Positions 36,770 to 47,736 of a stretch of 64,000 nt of DNA are shown one piece after another. The notes under the pieces were generated by a model that was not told the DNA's origin, did not search any database, and worked only from the letters and a program-made list of their open reading frames with translations. Each line of letters begins with the position of its first letter. The first letter of the stretch is position 1. Origin of the DNA: Sclerodactyla briareus (taxonomy: Eukaryota > Echinodermata > Holothuroidea > Dendrochirotida > Sclerodactylidae); assembly GCA_026419785.1 (NCBI GenBank), contig JAODTK010000999.1:186001-250000 (forward strand). Direction: 5' to 3'. The translations under genes were made by a program, and so were the position numbers.

Positions 36770-37080
36770 CAGGCCTGGCCGGCCCGCGCGCCCACACTTC
36801 ATAAACTCAAACGCAGTACAATGCACCGCGACTGCATACTAAGAAGTCACATAATTGTACATTCCTTCTGAGCGAATTAGGTCTGCTTAGCATTGCGCCG
36901 TGCTGCTGCACATGGTTGTTGAACTGGTTCGAACCGTGGTTGCGGCAGCGAGCCGGACAGCGCTAGCGATGTGCGGGGCGGTTCTCAATGTGTGTGTGTG
37001 GGATTTGCGGTGATCGGTTTATATTTTTAGTTGCTCGCGAGTGTCCTTCGCAGCGAACAAAACTTTTCACATCACATTAT
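36770..37080. promoter_or_regulatory. CpG-rich patch, possible promoter
   Basis: Compared with the AT-rich surroundings this patch is dense in CG (ggcccgcgcgcccac, agccggacagcgctagcgatg, tgctcgcgagtg). It has a tttatattttta word near 37018. Invertebrate genomes often lack clear CpG islands, and no exon could be attached on either side, so this is only a candidate. Confidence 0.25.
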
Positions 37081-37329
37081 AAATTGCAATATTCAGTAGT
37101 CCTACATGAACGCGTGAATGATTGACAATTGCCAGAAAGCTACAACATTTTTTTTTTCATGGAAAATATAAAAAAACAATCTCATTTGAGTATCTCTAGA
37201 GTAAATCAATTACGAGTTGAAAACTCAATTATTGGTCAAAATCGAGGCGGTTGACCGGCCGTAAGAATGCCTGGAGCTTGCTTAAAACGTTACGTCAGAT
37301 GAAAGAGTACACATCACAATAAAACATTT

Positions 37330-37510
37330 TGCGGTATTTCAATTTGCCTTTGCCTCTTGTCTTTTTTTTTTTTCAGATTGCCTTGCTGCCGCCCTTAAAA
37401 ATTGTTCTAAATTGCCTTGGTGCCGTGCCTGCCATTTTGAATGTACCGAAGGCAATTTTTGCATTGCCCTCAGAAATTGCCTTGCCCCTTCCAACTTTTA
37501 ATTCGGCCTG
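37330..37510 (+). repeat. Low-order repeat of attgccttgcc words after a T run
   Basis: The words tttgcctttgcc, attgccttgctgcc, attgccttggtgcc, attgccct and attgccttgcccc recur in about 150 bases. A cttttttttttttcag stretch before them looks like a strong splice acceptor. The sequence after it is open for 45 codons on the plus strand, but the repeated words explain the open frame without invoking a gene. Confidence 0.55.
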
Positions 37511-38892
37511 CTGATGACCCTTAGTCATCAGTGAGACCAAGGGTTTAATGAAAGGCTGAAGGATGTAGGAGGAGCAATTTGAATCAACTGTGAACATAGG
37601 TTAGACATGCATGGTCACTACATTTTACAGCCACCCAGCCACATGGCGGAGGTGAGGTAAAAGTCAATTCAAAATATGAAAGATTACTGTGCTAACATGA
37701 AATAATAATATCCCCAACTCCCTCTCCCACACAGTACTCACTAACATAAAGAGTTCATGGATCAATATCTAGAGTAAGCCAAACATTGGATAAGTTTACT
37801 CCTGTCAAGAACGGCTATTCATTACATATGGGGTTGACAGCTGGTACTCGGTGGATGGCATAATATGGGATGTGGGTCAATTAGGGGTAAGTAAGTTGGG
37901 TGAAAATATTACCTATAACCACCACAACTAAACCATCATGTTCGGTTGAATATCATTTAGGTTGTGATTTCTCTATTAAACTGAAATTACCGTTATTGCA
38001 ACAATCAACCGTATCTCCTTTCCCTAATACTGGCAGACCGCAGACCGAAAAGACTTCCACGTCTACTGACCATTAACTTCAACTTCAACAATATCATTTG
38101 TGATTTCCCTTATTTTTTTACGTGAAACATTATTTTACTTGACATTATTCTTTCAATTTACTTTTCGATTTCAATACTGAGGTTTTTTGGAATGGTGCAG
38201 GGTGCTACCAAACTGTACCAAAACATACATGTACACACATGGAAAAACAAAAAATGGCACACAAACCACATAGAGGACCTGAATACTAGACACACTCCGA
38301 TTTACTCTTGACAGCCTTCAAGATTTGAAACTGTTACCAAATGAAAATTGAGGGGAAACTAACACAAATTTGAAGCAACAATCTGACCGCCAACTTTTAG
38401 CTTGAAAAAGAAATGGAAATGAAATAACTTACATGTACTATGTGAAGCGATAAGGTTACAAAATTCAATCAGACTAAAACTCACCAATTCAAACTAACTC
38501 CGTTGACATGGCTCTCTCAAACCATGAGGCACAAGGTTCATTCCTTACACCTTGCACAAAATTAAATTGTTCGTAATAATTCCAACGGCGAGTATAAATA
38601 AACATGTATGTTCCTGATCATGGCTAAGTGGGAGTGAACAGCAGACAAACAGGGCACAACCAGATGTTAAATGTCTCGAAAGAGGGGGACAGGAACCAAT
38701 GGGGGCTGGGGGGGTCTGAAGCAGCAATGAACAATTTTGGATATGGCAATTCCAGCTAAACAGTCTCATGGGCACTAAATTTCAAAACTATTCTGTCTCT
38801 ACAAAGTTGGCCATTGTGTCATAGACAATTCAATGGAATTCCCTAAAGTTTTGTACCAAAACAGATTTTTGCAATTTTTGTATTGAATACCC
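37511..38892. other. Unassigned sequence upstream of a poly(A) tract
   Basis: If the poly(A) at 38916 marks a retroposed transcript, part of this stretch could be its body. No reading frame or known family could be recognised. Confidence 0.4.
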
Positions 38893-38915
38893 AATAAAAC
38901 CGAAAATGCTAAAAG

Positions 38916-38956
<41 letters not shown>
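38893..38956 (+). mobile_element. Retroposed 3' end: AATAAA signal then 41 As
   Basis: aataaa at 38893 is followed 17 bases later by an uninterrupted run of 41 As (38916-38956). A polyadenylation signal at this spacing is expected for a reverse-transcribed mRNA or LINE 3' end on the plus strand. I could not find a matching target duplication on the two sides, so the start of the insertion is unknown. Confidence 0.55.
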
Positions 38957-38959
<3 letters not shown>

Positions 38960-40879
38960 AAAAACTTTGGGGGGAAAATTCCTTCAAAAGAAGACCATGC
39001 ATAGGCAGTTAAACAAATGTTGTTAGTCAAAAACACAATTGAACAACTCAAACACATTATCCTGTTAAAGTAGGTACTGTTTTAGTTAGGACCAACACAA
39101 AAATTCTCATTCTATGTGATAGTATTTACACCACAGGAACAAGTCAGACCACCTGAATATTAACGAAACTACAAATTTCACTATTTTTTCCCTTACCTTA
39201 TTTTGCTGTACCATATAGGCATGAATTTGGTTAGCAACGATTTTTTGCTAGTCCTACCTAGTGTAATGGCACATGGACAGAAATGAGTAATTGTCAACAT
39301 ACCCTATCAGTATAGCATGTCACACGACTGTAACTAAACTAAGCAATTAACGAACCTAACACCCATTAGGGGTATGTACGAAACTAACACATGTGTGTGT
39401 AGTGTTAAAGGGCATTCCACCAATTTTCCAACAAATAACATACAACATAAGACAACGGCTCCTAGTGGTAGATCGTTAGAAAGAGGGGGATGCATAAATG
39501 AGGCCAAAGGTAATCTGGAGGTAGTTTGAGCTATTCCATGGAATCACAGAATCTCAATTTCATTACAAATGGATGCCAAAATATATTTTTCAACAAGCCA
39601 TACCATGAACCAGTTGAATACAGTTATCATGGATTTGCCAATCTCTTAACGATTAATGTATGCCTATTTGGTGGTAAAGGCCTGATTCAAAATAGTAATG
39701 TGGCCATGCTAAGTTTAATGGTACACTTTTAACCTCTTCCAAACAATTCCGGCAAATGCCTACATTTCTAATACAACACCCTACAGTCCCATCGCAGTAG
39801 TGTAGAATCATAGAATGTTATTGTAATGATGGGTGGTTGCAAAGTGTAGTCGTCCAAGTAGGCCATTCACCCAAGTGAATTTCCATGCTGCCAAGGGGTC
39901 CAGGTCAATTCTTCAGATCTTCTCCTATAATTAGCAGTTCTTCTGCATTGACTGGCTGCCCTCATTTTGTTGCCAGTACTGTAAAGTATACTGCGATGGG
40001 ACTTGGGTGGTTAGAGAGGTTTCTATATTTTCTTTAAAATCAGTTTCTATAGGCTACTTGGCAATATCAACAGCAATATGGGCTGCTATTATTCTTGCCT
40101 AATTTTCTTATTTTATGCTATACTATATGGTGAAACCTTACAGGAGCTCTGTCAGACTTGCAACCATTAATTTTGTTGTTTGGTGGTCCATTTCTAACTA
40201 GCTCAGTGCGTTTTTTGAAGCCCAGCAAGTTGCACCAACTTATCCATTGAAATCCCAAACCATAGACTTCCTACAATCTCGAGAATGCCCAAACTTCAAG
40301 TATCCACCCCAAAAATGCAAATCACAGAATTTTTCAATTTTTTCAAAGACATTTTTGAGAGTAACCATTGCAGTTCATTCATTAACCAACTTTATTAAGC
40401 TTAGCTTACATGAATCAGTAATGGTATCAAAATCAGAGTGCTCTATGAATTTCCCATACCTAAAGCATTGTTACTGAATCTGTAACGAAACTCACGTAAC
40501 GAAACTAACAGATTTGTTTTCAGTTTCCCATTTCTCCTAACATCACCATTATATCTTTGGCCAATTATTTGATGTTGTATGCGCTGAGTTATTCACTTTC
40601 ACACATAAAAAATCCGCTGCCATAGCATGGGTGTTGAGCGAGCTGAATTTAAACAAGAGTGGTAAAAATCCCATGAGATTTTTGCGTAACGAACTAACGA
40701 GGACAAAAGTACTCTGACATAGAGCTCCACCAAGGATTCCTCAAACTTTTTTGTTGAGATGTTTTAGTATGGACCAAGTTTTGATGTAGCACCATTAACA
40801 TGATCTTTCTTTACACCTATGACAATGTTAGCAGACAAATGTGAACTGGTACAGCAGTAAATGTAAAACTAACGTTCGG
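38957..40879. other. Unassigned sequence with recurring acgaaactaac words
   Basis: The word (a)acgaaact(a)ac appears, complete or nearly so, near 39161, 39352, 39378, 40482, 40495, 40686 and, shortened, near 40865, mostly in the same orientation. Spacing is irregular, so it is not a simple satellite. No gene is supported. Confidence 0.5.
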
Positions 40880-41345
40880 AATGCCCATATGAAAAAAAAT
40901 TGTTTCAGTTTAGTAGGAAGGGTGGGGAGAAACACGTATTTCTCATGAACAACCCTGACCAACCGGAGAAGAAGGAAAACTCTTTAATCCCTCTTGGTGA
41001 AAGAGCTACAACTGAAAGTGTAAACTGCAATGTTTGCCACAAAGCTTGAGACATCAGGCCCCAATTATTGGTAAGATTGAAGAGAAAAAGATATCCAAAG
41101 GGGAAGCAGTCAAAAGAAAGGCCATCAAAGCTTTGACAAGTCGGTGAGACCAAGATCAATCACTCCAAGGTTGCCTTCAATACTCCACTGGAGGCAGACC
41201 AAGATGCTATTCTCTTCTTTTCCAAGAATCTTTTCTCAAACTGCAAATCTTGCAAACCGTGAATTAACCTCATGCCCTTCTTCAAGGTTCTTAATTAGCA
41301 CTTACCTTCTGCACAGAATACTCCAGGTGAGGTCTTACCAATGCC
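40880..41345 (-). mobile_element. CR1/L2/Rex-like LINE C-terminal fragment, decayed
   Basis: On the minus strand, 41341 down to 41306 reads LVRPHLEYSVQ, a block well conserved after the palm domain in CR1, L2 and Rex-type LINEs (typically VRPHLEYAVQ). About 40 residues later, in other frames, come a RLIHGLQDL..F-like segment, an EKKR segment (the LEKRR.RGD block) and a CLKLCGKHC..HF segment comparable with the HSLKL...R block near the protein end. Two or more frameshifts separate these. There is no active site, so this is a dead 3' portion. Confidence 0.62.
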
Positions 41346-42496
41346 TACCCGCCTGACAACCATAGCGTGGGTCAAGAAATCTGAAATATAACGCTTAATC
41401 AAGCTGGGAATCCAATTCCGTCCCTAGCATCTTCAATCATCTGCATATGTATGGCGGAAAAATTGATTTTTGTATTTTGATTCTACTTTTCATTTAGCAT
41501 GTATAAAACAGAGGTATTCAATCCAATTGTTATTGTCTTTTATTGAGATGATATTGCACTACTTGTGGGGATGAATGTTGTATGCATGCTATTCCTTTGT
41601 ATCTTCCTGCAGACAAAATGCACAAACTTGATGACTTGACCTCTGATTCTAATATAGCCTTTCAGAATGAAAAGTGCATAGTTGACCAATACACAAATGT
41701 CTTGACTTTATGTAACTACCCAATTACTGGTAAGACAGTTCATAATTCATAAATGAACGAAAGCTTGACAAAACAATAAATTTAAGCAGCTAGTGATAGG
41801 AAGAATAGTACAGTGCATTTAGTTACATCCAGGACAAAGCGTTGTTATTCCATTACAAATGTATAGTCTTTTTACAGTTTTAACCCCCAGAAAACTGCTA
41901 TATGAAATCATGCTGTCAATATTATTGTGGATTTGGTCAATTGTGTTCTATCCACATAATAATGAAGCATGAGAGAAATTATTGCTCAGTGGTTTGAATA
42001 AAATCCAAAACCAATTACTACCTCAATCCTAAACTGTTTTTGCCTCTTCAAATGAATGAGGCGTCCGCCCGCAGTAGTGCTGCCTACTTGCAAGAATTTT
42101 GCAAGCACCTCACATTATCACACACATAAGCCATACATGATCCCTTGGGATAAGCATCGTCACTGGGATTATTTATGGTCTATAAGAACCAGCTATCTAA
42201 TCAGGGTGTGAATCCTTTGTGAATCGGCGGCCTTCCGTTAGAAGTCACTACTTAACATACACATGTGATATTATGCCAATTAGATACACACCAATTGGGA
42301 AACAGCGATAGATCATGCTTGATGGTATCAGACAATGCTAGTGCTATAGCTATGGTGTCTTCAAATATGCGCTTTCAGCTTAATTTGAAATCAAAATTTG
42401 AACATGGGAAATAATTTGTGTCAACCGTGTAAACTGATTTGATTTATTGATCTAACAAAACATCGGTTGTGAATACTGTTAGCCTATGAATATCTT
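41346..42496. other. Unassigned AT-rich sequence
   Basis: No feature is visible up to the sharp transition into the GC-rich element at 42497. Confidence 0.5.
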
Positions 42497-42526
42497 ACCC
42501 CTTCTCGACCATGCACCCCCTCAATA
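42497..42526. repeat. Left terminal inverted repeat of the GC-rich element
   Basis: Starts accccttctcgaccatgcac and ends in ccctcaata. It pairs with the right repeat at 47707-47736 with only two mismatches. Inside it a second matching pair, ggcatttcacacat at 42545 against its complement near 47679-47692, extends the homology to about 60 bases. Confidence 0.92.
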
Positions 42527-42693
42527 AATGCTCTGAGCGATTTGGGCATTTCACACATATTACCGCGGTGGCCACCCCATCGCCCTTCTCTTTTTCCAGT
42601 CTAGCCGTCCTGCATTCTTCGGGGGTTTACCCCGGAATGAATGTGTGGGACGCCTGCGCCTGCCCGGGAGAGGGGATGGATGGGTGGGACTGT

Positions 42694-42797
42694 CTTATAA
42701 GGGGTAAGTAATTCATAGGCTCACAGATTCCCCACCCGACTGTTTTTTAGAATCTATTTCACATCCCATCTCTTACACCCTTATCGACCATGCAACC
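42694..42797. repeat. Internal copies of both terminal ends (candidate internal complementary region)
   Basis: cttataaggggtaag at 42694-42708 is the inverse of the terminal start. Then, after about 66 bases, acacccttatcgaccatgca (from 42775) repeats the terminal start in direct orientation. An inside-out junction of two termini near one end is what the internal complementary region of DIRS elements looks like. The alternative is nesting: a 210 bp element at 42497-42706 beside a 4.96 kb element at 42775-47736. Confidence 0.6.
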
Positions 42798-43239
42798 ATC
42801 TAGCACTGGCGCTTGGGTGGGCCCGTGCCGTCCGCGCCGTGCAGAGCGGATTGCTGAGTGTCAGGGAGTTTGCAGAGCCGCTATGGGGCAAACTGCCCTT
42901 CCTTGTCCACCGCGTCCGTCCCATAGCACGTGACAAAAGGTTGGTTCGGTGAGTCTTCCAGCCGCCGCTTTCCCTCCTCACAACTTCTGTCTAGCCTGGC
43001 TCGAGAAGCCAGCTGTCTGGCCGGATGCGGAAGAAACATTGATCTCCGTGACAGATCAAAACGCGTCCCCCTCGATAACCAAGCCCATGGCCCGGACGGG
43101 CACCAGTGCTTGTCCTCCGGGTTTGTCCACCGGCGCCACCTATGTGGCTCCGTCCATCAGGGCAGGAAGAGCCCAGAATCCCCCCGAAGAGGGATCGGCT
43201 TGGCGGATCGACCAACATACTGCGCCGCAGCGGCCGCGC

Positions 43240-43760
43240 GCGAGACGGCAATATCGAGAATCGATCATAGTGGCCGCCAGAACCAGGCCGAGTCCGCCCT
43301 GGCGGGGATACTCTGAGGGCAGGATGAACGATGCAGCCGCGGCAACGTCGAGACGCGCTGAGATCCGCGCAGTATGAGCAATCGGACCCCTTTCCGACGG
43401 GCCACCCGGAAGGCCAATCATCTTTGTGAGCGACGACCGTGAGGCCTCCTGCCGCAAGAAAGCGAAGATGGGGCTGCAGACCGCCAGGTGAAGAGCTCGG
43501 GGCCGTCGGGGGCCGAATGGGAGGGACCACCAAGCTGTAGTCATGCCCCCGTAGCGGAACGCTTAGGAAATTCGGCCGTGAATCGTGTGCTTGGGCAGAT
43601 GAGCGTCCCGTAAGTCTCTTCACTCTCAACATTCGCCCGCAGCCCCCCCATGAGGAAGGAATCGGGATGGCGGTAGCAAGTAACCCCACCCGGAATTTCC
43701 TTGGGGTCGGCCACGGGCCGAATACCCCTCCGCGGTGGTGCTTTCCGCCGAGAAACGATT
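43240..43760 (-). pseudogene. Degenerate DIRS-type reverse transcriptase
   Basis: Reading down the minus strand: GIRPVADPKE at about 43723-43694 (the RPV.DLK block), then YRH...LMGGL near 43675 (the YRHF.MEGL block typical of DIRS reverse transcriptases), then ETYGTLI at the DAYLHV position. A second frame gives RGHDYSLV and, with a shift, LPFG at about 43523. HKDDW follows, with its two aspartates at about 43422-43417, in place of the catalytic Y-x-DD block. Another frame then gives HTARISARL and GLGLVLAATMIDSR (43295-43254), matching the FLG..IDS block that follows the active site. Blocks occur in the right order and spacing but in at least three frames, so the gene is broken by several indels, and the tyrosine before x-DD is replaced. 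Some breaks could be sequencing errors. It would have copied the element's RNA. Confidence 0.75.
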
Positions 43761-44879
43761 CTGCGTAAACGACCTCGCTTTCGGCCTATGTCTTCGTGCC
43801 TCCCCTTCCGCTTAGAGGTCGAGGTCGGCGGCGCTGGCCCGGAGGCCGGCCTCCTGCCGGTTCTCAACTGCCGGGCGTCATTTTTGAAGCCGTCCCCAAA
43901 ATGGGTCTACGCCAGGAGGCCAGTTCGCACGAAGCAGCTTTCATGGCCACCGTAGGTTCTGGACCCGCCTCGAGGACGATTGTCCCGCCGCGCGCCCGTG
44001 GCCCATACTATCAATTTTTCGGTGTCCCGCCGAAGGCTGCGCCCTCTATTACATGATGCCGTGGAAAGCGCCGTAACCACGATTTCCGACGAGCCGGTAA
44101 GCGCATGCGTAACACATGGGCGGACCGACGAGTCGAGGTCCCAGAGTTCATTTCGCCGCCTCCATAGGTTTCGAAACATCCCTCTTTGTGGAGGCCCCCG
44201 GGCGATGGATCTCGAAGTGGGTGGCCCCTCACCATCGATCGTCCCCACAGGTGGTTGTCTACCGGCCCCACAGGCAATGAGCGATATGCTGGACGGTCTG
44301 CGCGGGGCTGTTCCTATCGGGACGCCCTAATCGTAGCCCAGTCCCCCGTTGATGGGGCGACCGTTCATTCCGGATCGTCACGGGAATGTCCGTGGCAAGG
44401 AACCACGCCCCTCTCGAGCCCGAGAACCCTTGGGTCTCCGAGGCCGAAGGTTGGAACACCGAAACATGCCCCTCTACTGGACTCGTTGAAACGCCGGTGG
44501 CGAGGCCTGCTCCAAGGGACCCGAGACTGCTTCAGAAACTGGTTTTCAGGGTCCTCAAGACTGGGGTGTCCGATGGATGAGGAGGCGGGTTGGTCGAAGA
44601 CGACCCAAACAAACTCTCAGCATCCTGTTCGCCAACCTCTTCTGCGCAAGTGCTTCAGAAGACCGATATGGGCCTGCCGCCCTAGCCACTCCGAGGGCTC
44701 TGCGGTAAGAAGTCCCACCGGGACTCCCTCCCCGACTGGCGGCATGGGCCTGCCTCGGCGGCACCCCCGCACCGGTATGGACGGTCCAATCGTGCACACT
44801 CTCGCTGGGTGCCGATCGGTTTTTCGGCCAGTTGAAGCCCTACTCGGGCGCTCCTCGCCCAAACCCAACCCCCAAACGG

Positions 44880-46500
44880 CCGTGGTCCACTTCTCAGGGT
44901 CCTGACCTCGGTGTTCGAAAAAAACCGCCGTAGCCCCTGGCCTTCCTAGTGGTTGTTCGGCAGCTGGGAGCCAACTCGAGCGCCCCGTGGTGCCTCGAAA
45001 TCTGCCCTTCAACGCCCTCGAGATGGCCGGTCGGCCCCGCCGCTTCCGATGCGCCCAGCACCGACCGAGCCGTTGTATCTCCGTCGGAGCCCGTGGCGAT
45101 TGGTTCTGCCCTGCTCCAGGATCGTGATCGATCTGGTCGGCTGAATATGTTCTGGGTGCTCCTCATGGCGCCGGGCCCCCAGCACGAGCCAGTCGGCGCC
45201 TGTCGACGGAGCAGCCAAGCGCCCAGGCTCCGACCGCGAGCTACAGGTCGGTTCGGTGGCTGGCGCTTCCCATTCGGGCCGGGACTTCCAACCTCAGGCT
45301 CGGGCCGTCCATGAGGTCCCGTACCTCGTGACCGACCTACCGGGGCCACCGGAGTCCCTGGCCCTCGTTGGTTGGCCCAGTCTCCCGAGTCTGCTGCGTT
45401 TCCTGCATGCGCCCTAGGATCCGAACCGTCCGTGAAGCCACACCTGGCCGCTCCATCGCGCAAACCACCAGCTATAACCTCAGCCGCCCGGGTCCTCTCG
45501 GAGACCTGGACGATCGGTGTCAGACGCGCCGCGTCGCCGGTGGTCGGTTCGGCCGGTTGAAGCCGATCTGTGGCTCCCCTCCGGCGCCCTCCTTCTCAGG
45601 GTACGGTCTCGGGTGTCCTAGTCCCACCGGAGCCACCTGATCCGCGGTTGGTCGGCTGTAGCCAACCGGGCGCATCCGCCGGCACCCTAACTTAGCGTCG
45701 GGACAACCCTCGAGTCCGGACCTCGGTGTCTGACCACAACCGAAAAGCCCCCATCTCCCGTGGTCGTTCGGTGCGGGCGGAGCCGGGCCGAAGCCCCGAC
45801 CGGCGCTCCGCCGCACCCTAACCGAGGGCGGTCGACCCCTCTCGTCGAGTCCCGATCTCGGTGTCTAACCCACGGGACCCTCCTGCTCCCATTGGTCTGT
45901 TTCGGGCGGGGGGGGGTTCGGCCGTGCAAAGCCGATCGGGCGCCCCGCCGGCGCACTAACCGAGTCCGTTGACCCCTCTCGGAGTCCGAATCTCGGTGTC
46001 TAACCCCCCGATCCCTCCTTCTCCAGATGGTCGGCTTCGGCCGACGAGCCGACCGGCGTGCGCTCTGCCGCGCCCTTCACCGAACCGTCGACCACCCCTC
46101 GGAGTTCGGACCTCGGAGTCCAACCCCAGGAGCACCCCTTCTCCCTGTGCTGTTCGGCACCCGGCCCCCCGCCGGCGCCCTAACCGAGCCTTCGACCCCC
46201 CTCGGAGTCCGGACCTCGGTGTCCGACCAACAGAGCCCCCGGCTCCCGGTGGTCGGTTCGGCCGTCAAAAGCCGGCCGTGCGCTTCCGCCGTCGCACACG
46301 AGCCGTAGACTTGCCTCGGAGTCGAACCTCGTTATCCGACCCACCGAGCCCCCCGGCTCCCGGTGGTCAGTTCAGTCGGCCGAAGCCGGCGGGGCGCTCC
46401 GCCGGCGCCCCCCGAGCCCTAGACTCTCCTCGGATCCGGACACTCGGTTCCCGACCCACCCAGAGCCCCCGGAGCCCCCGATAGTGACGGATCGTTCGGC
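44880..46500. repeat. GC-rich tandem array, units of about 105-135 bp
   Basis: The word cggagtccggacctcggtgt recurs, with variation, near 45712, 45847, 45981, 46101, 46204, 46317 and 46431, and more weakly near 44893, 45490 and 45600. Each unit also carries ggtcggttcggccg..gaagccg and a gcgctccgccggcgcc palindrome. Both strands are rich in open frames because of GC content; phase is not conserved between units, so I do not call genes here. Confidence 0.85.
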
Positions 46501-47075
46501 CGGCTGTGCGTCGCCCTGGCGCTCAATTGCGCCGGGGTTTCCGGGACCGCCCGCCCGCCCAGCCGAGCTGTTCGGTGCCGATCCCAGTTCATCCCCCCTG
46601 CGGAGGTGAACTCGACCTGCCTGGTCGATCCGACCTGAGTCAACCCCGAGACCCGCCCGGAAGGAGCTAGTCCCCCCGCGGTCTTGAACCTGCTTAACCT
46701 TTGCTCCCTTGGGCTTCTTTTGGCTGTCTCCCCGTAACTGGGACAGGGTTTCGGTCGCCTGTCTCTTCTTTCTCCGCTGAACTGCAGGGTTTAGGACCGT
46801 GAACCACCCTGCACCTACGGAACTACTCTCCCGGCCACGGGTCGACCATGGGGAGCCCCCGATACGGTCCAGTCATGCGCTCCTTCCCACGGCTGGTCGT
46901 ACGGCCTGCGTGGAACCACCTTGCCGGCCGACGTCGTTCCGGCACGGCCGCTCCACTGTCTTGCTGAGCCAGCGGTTGTCTGCCGCATAACCGATGTTCT
47001 CCCTGCTCTTATGCGCCTCCCAAGTTGTGAACAGCTAACTTCCAAGAAAACCAATCACTACCCATCTCCGCGTCC

Positions 47076-47100
47076 GCTCTCTCTCTCTCTCTCTCTCCCT
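47076..47100. repeat. CT microsatellite
   Basis: A short run of ct dinucleotides lies inside the 5' part of the GC-rich element. Confidence 0.85.
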
Positions 47101-47706
47101 TCGTCGCCGCCCCGCCGCACGCGAAAAATTCCCACGCGCACACGCGACCGCCACCAAACCACCACCCCCGGGCCCGTGAAGGGACGGGTCTGGCGTGACC
47201 CCCCGGACCGGGACTGGAGTAGACCCCCGAGGGAGGTTGAGGTAGGGGGAAGAGGGAATCCGGTACTGACTAACTTACGAACCCAAACAACCCCCAAAAA
47301 CAACGTCCAAAGCCCACCAAGCGAACCTCCAGAGGTGAACAACGCCCAAATGTGTTACCACACAAGTGACTGTCAGGCAACGGGAGGTACACACACTCCC
47401 TACGTTAAGCGCAGCTAGGCTTTAGCAGTACTTTACGCGCGTACGGCGACAAAGAGGAGAACAAAAACACCAAAAACATCGCAAAACTAACACAACTCTT
47501 TCCAAACTGCTTCTCCACGAAGCTGCAAAGTAGCTAAACGGTCGCCACAACGGTTCACCACCGTAACCCACTTCCTTCGGTCGAAATTTTTGGAACTTTT
47601 TTCCAGGCCGAAAAACACTCGTTGCAGACGAATAGTCTGGCAAAAAGAGAAGGCCGATAATGTGGCCAACCCTGACTATGGGTGAAATGCCAGACACTCG
47701 GTCGCA

Positions 47707-47736
47707 TATTGAGGGGGTGCATGGTCTATAAGGGGT
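47707..47736. repeat. Right terminal inverted repeat of the GC-rich element
   Basis: Reads tattgagggggtgcatggtc and ends in taaggggt, the complement of the left repeat apart from two positions. On the minus strand this would be the 5' end of the retroelement. Flanks (tatctt on the left side, cttagc here) show no target duplication, as expected for DIRS-type integration. Confidence 0.92.

Larger units (their letters stand above)
42497..47736 (-). mobile_element. GC-rich DIRS-like retroelement with terminal inverted repeats, 5.24 kb, decayed
   Basis: The segment is strongly GC-rich in an AT-rich setting and is closed by inverted repeats of 30 bases with 28 matches. Between them a minus-strand reverse transcriptase of DIRS flavour can be read near its left end (43240-43760). 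DIRS elements combine inverted termini, reverse transcriptase and a tyrosine recombinase, make no target duplication, and carry an internal complementary region near the 3' end. Here inverted termini, reverse transcriptase, no visible target duplication and a candidate internal complementary region are present. RNase H, methyltransferase-like and recombinase domains were not found: only about 450 bases separate the reverse transcriptase from the candidate internal region, so the 3' coding part appears deleted. The long 5' portion (43900-47700) has a weak match to pre-reverse-transcriptase sequence and a GC-rich tandem array where a gag-like frame would be expected. Confidence 0.68.

Noticed and set aside
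38830..39057. Minus-strand open frames rich in phenylalanine
   Set aside because: They are only the translation of the poly(A) tract read backwards.
44186..44905. 239-codon open frame on the plus strand
   Set aside because: It lies in very GC-rich sequence where stop codons are rare, and open frames occur on both strands. It has no recognisable motif, and the reverse transcriptase next to it is on the other strand.
44894..46484. Long proline/arginine-rich open frames on both strands
   Set aside because: They cover the GC-rich tandem array. Composition explains their length, and the frame is not kept from unit to unit.
42497..47736. Ribosomal RNA gene or spacer
   Set aside because: High GC and subrepeats suggested it, and a cctggtcgatccg word near 46619 recalls the 18S start. 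No conserved 18S, 5.8S or 28S core could be followed, while inverted ends and reverse transcriptase blocks explain the segment better.
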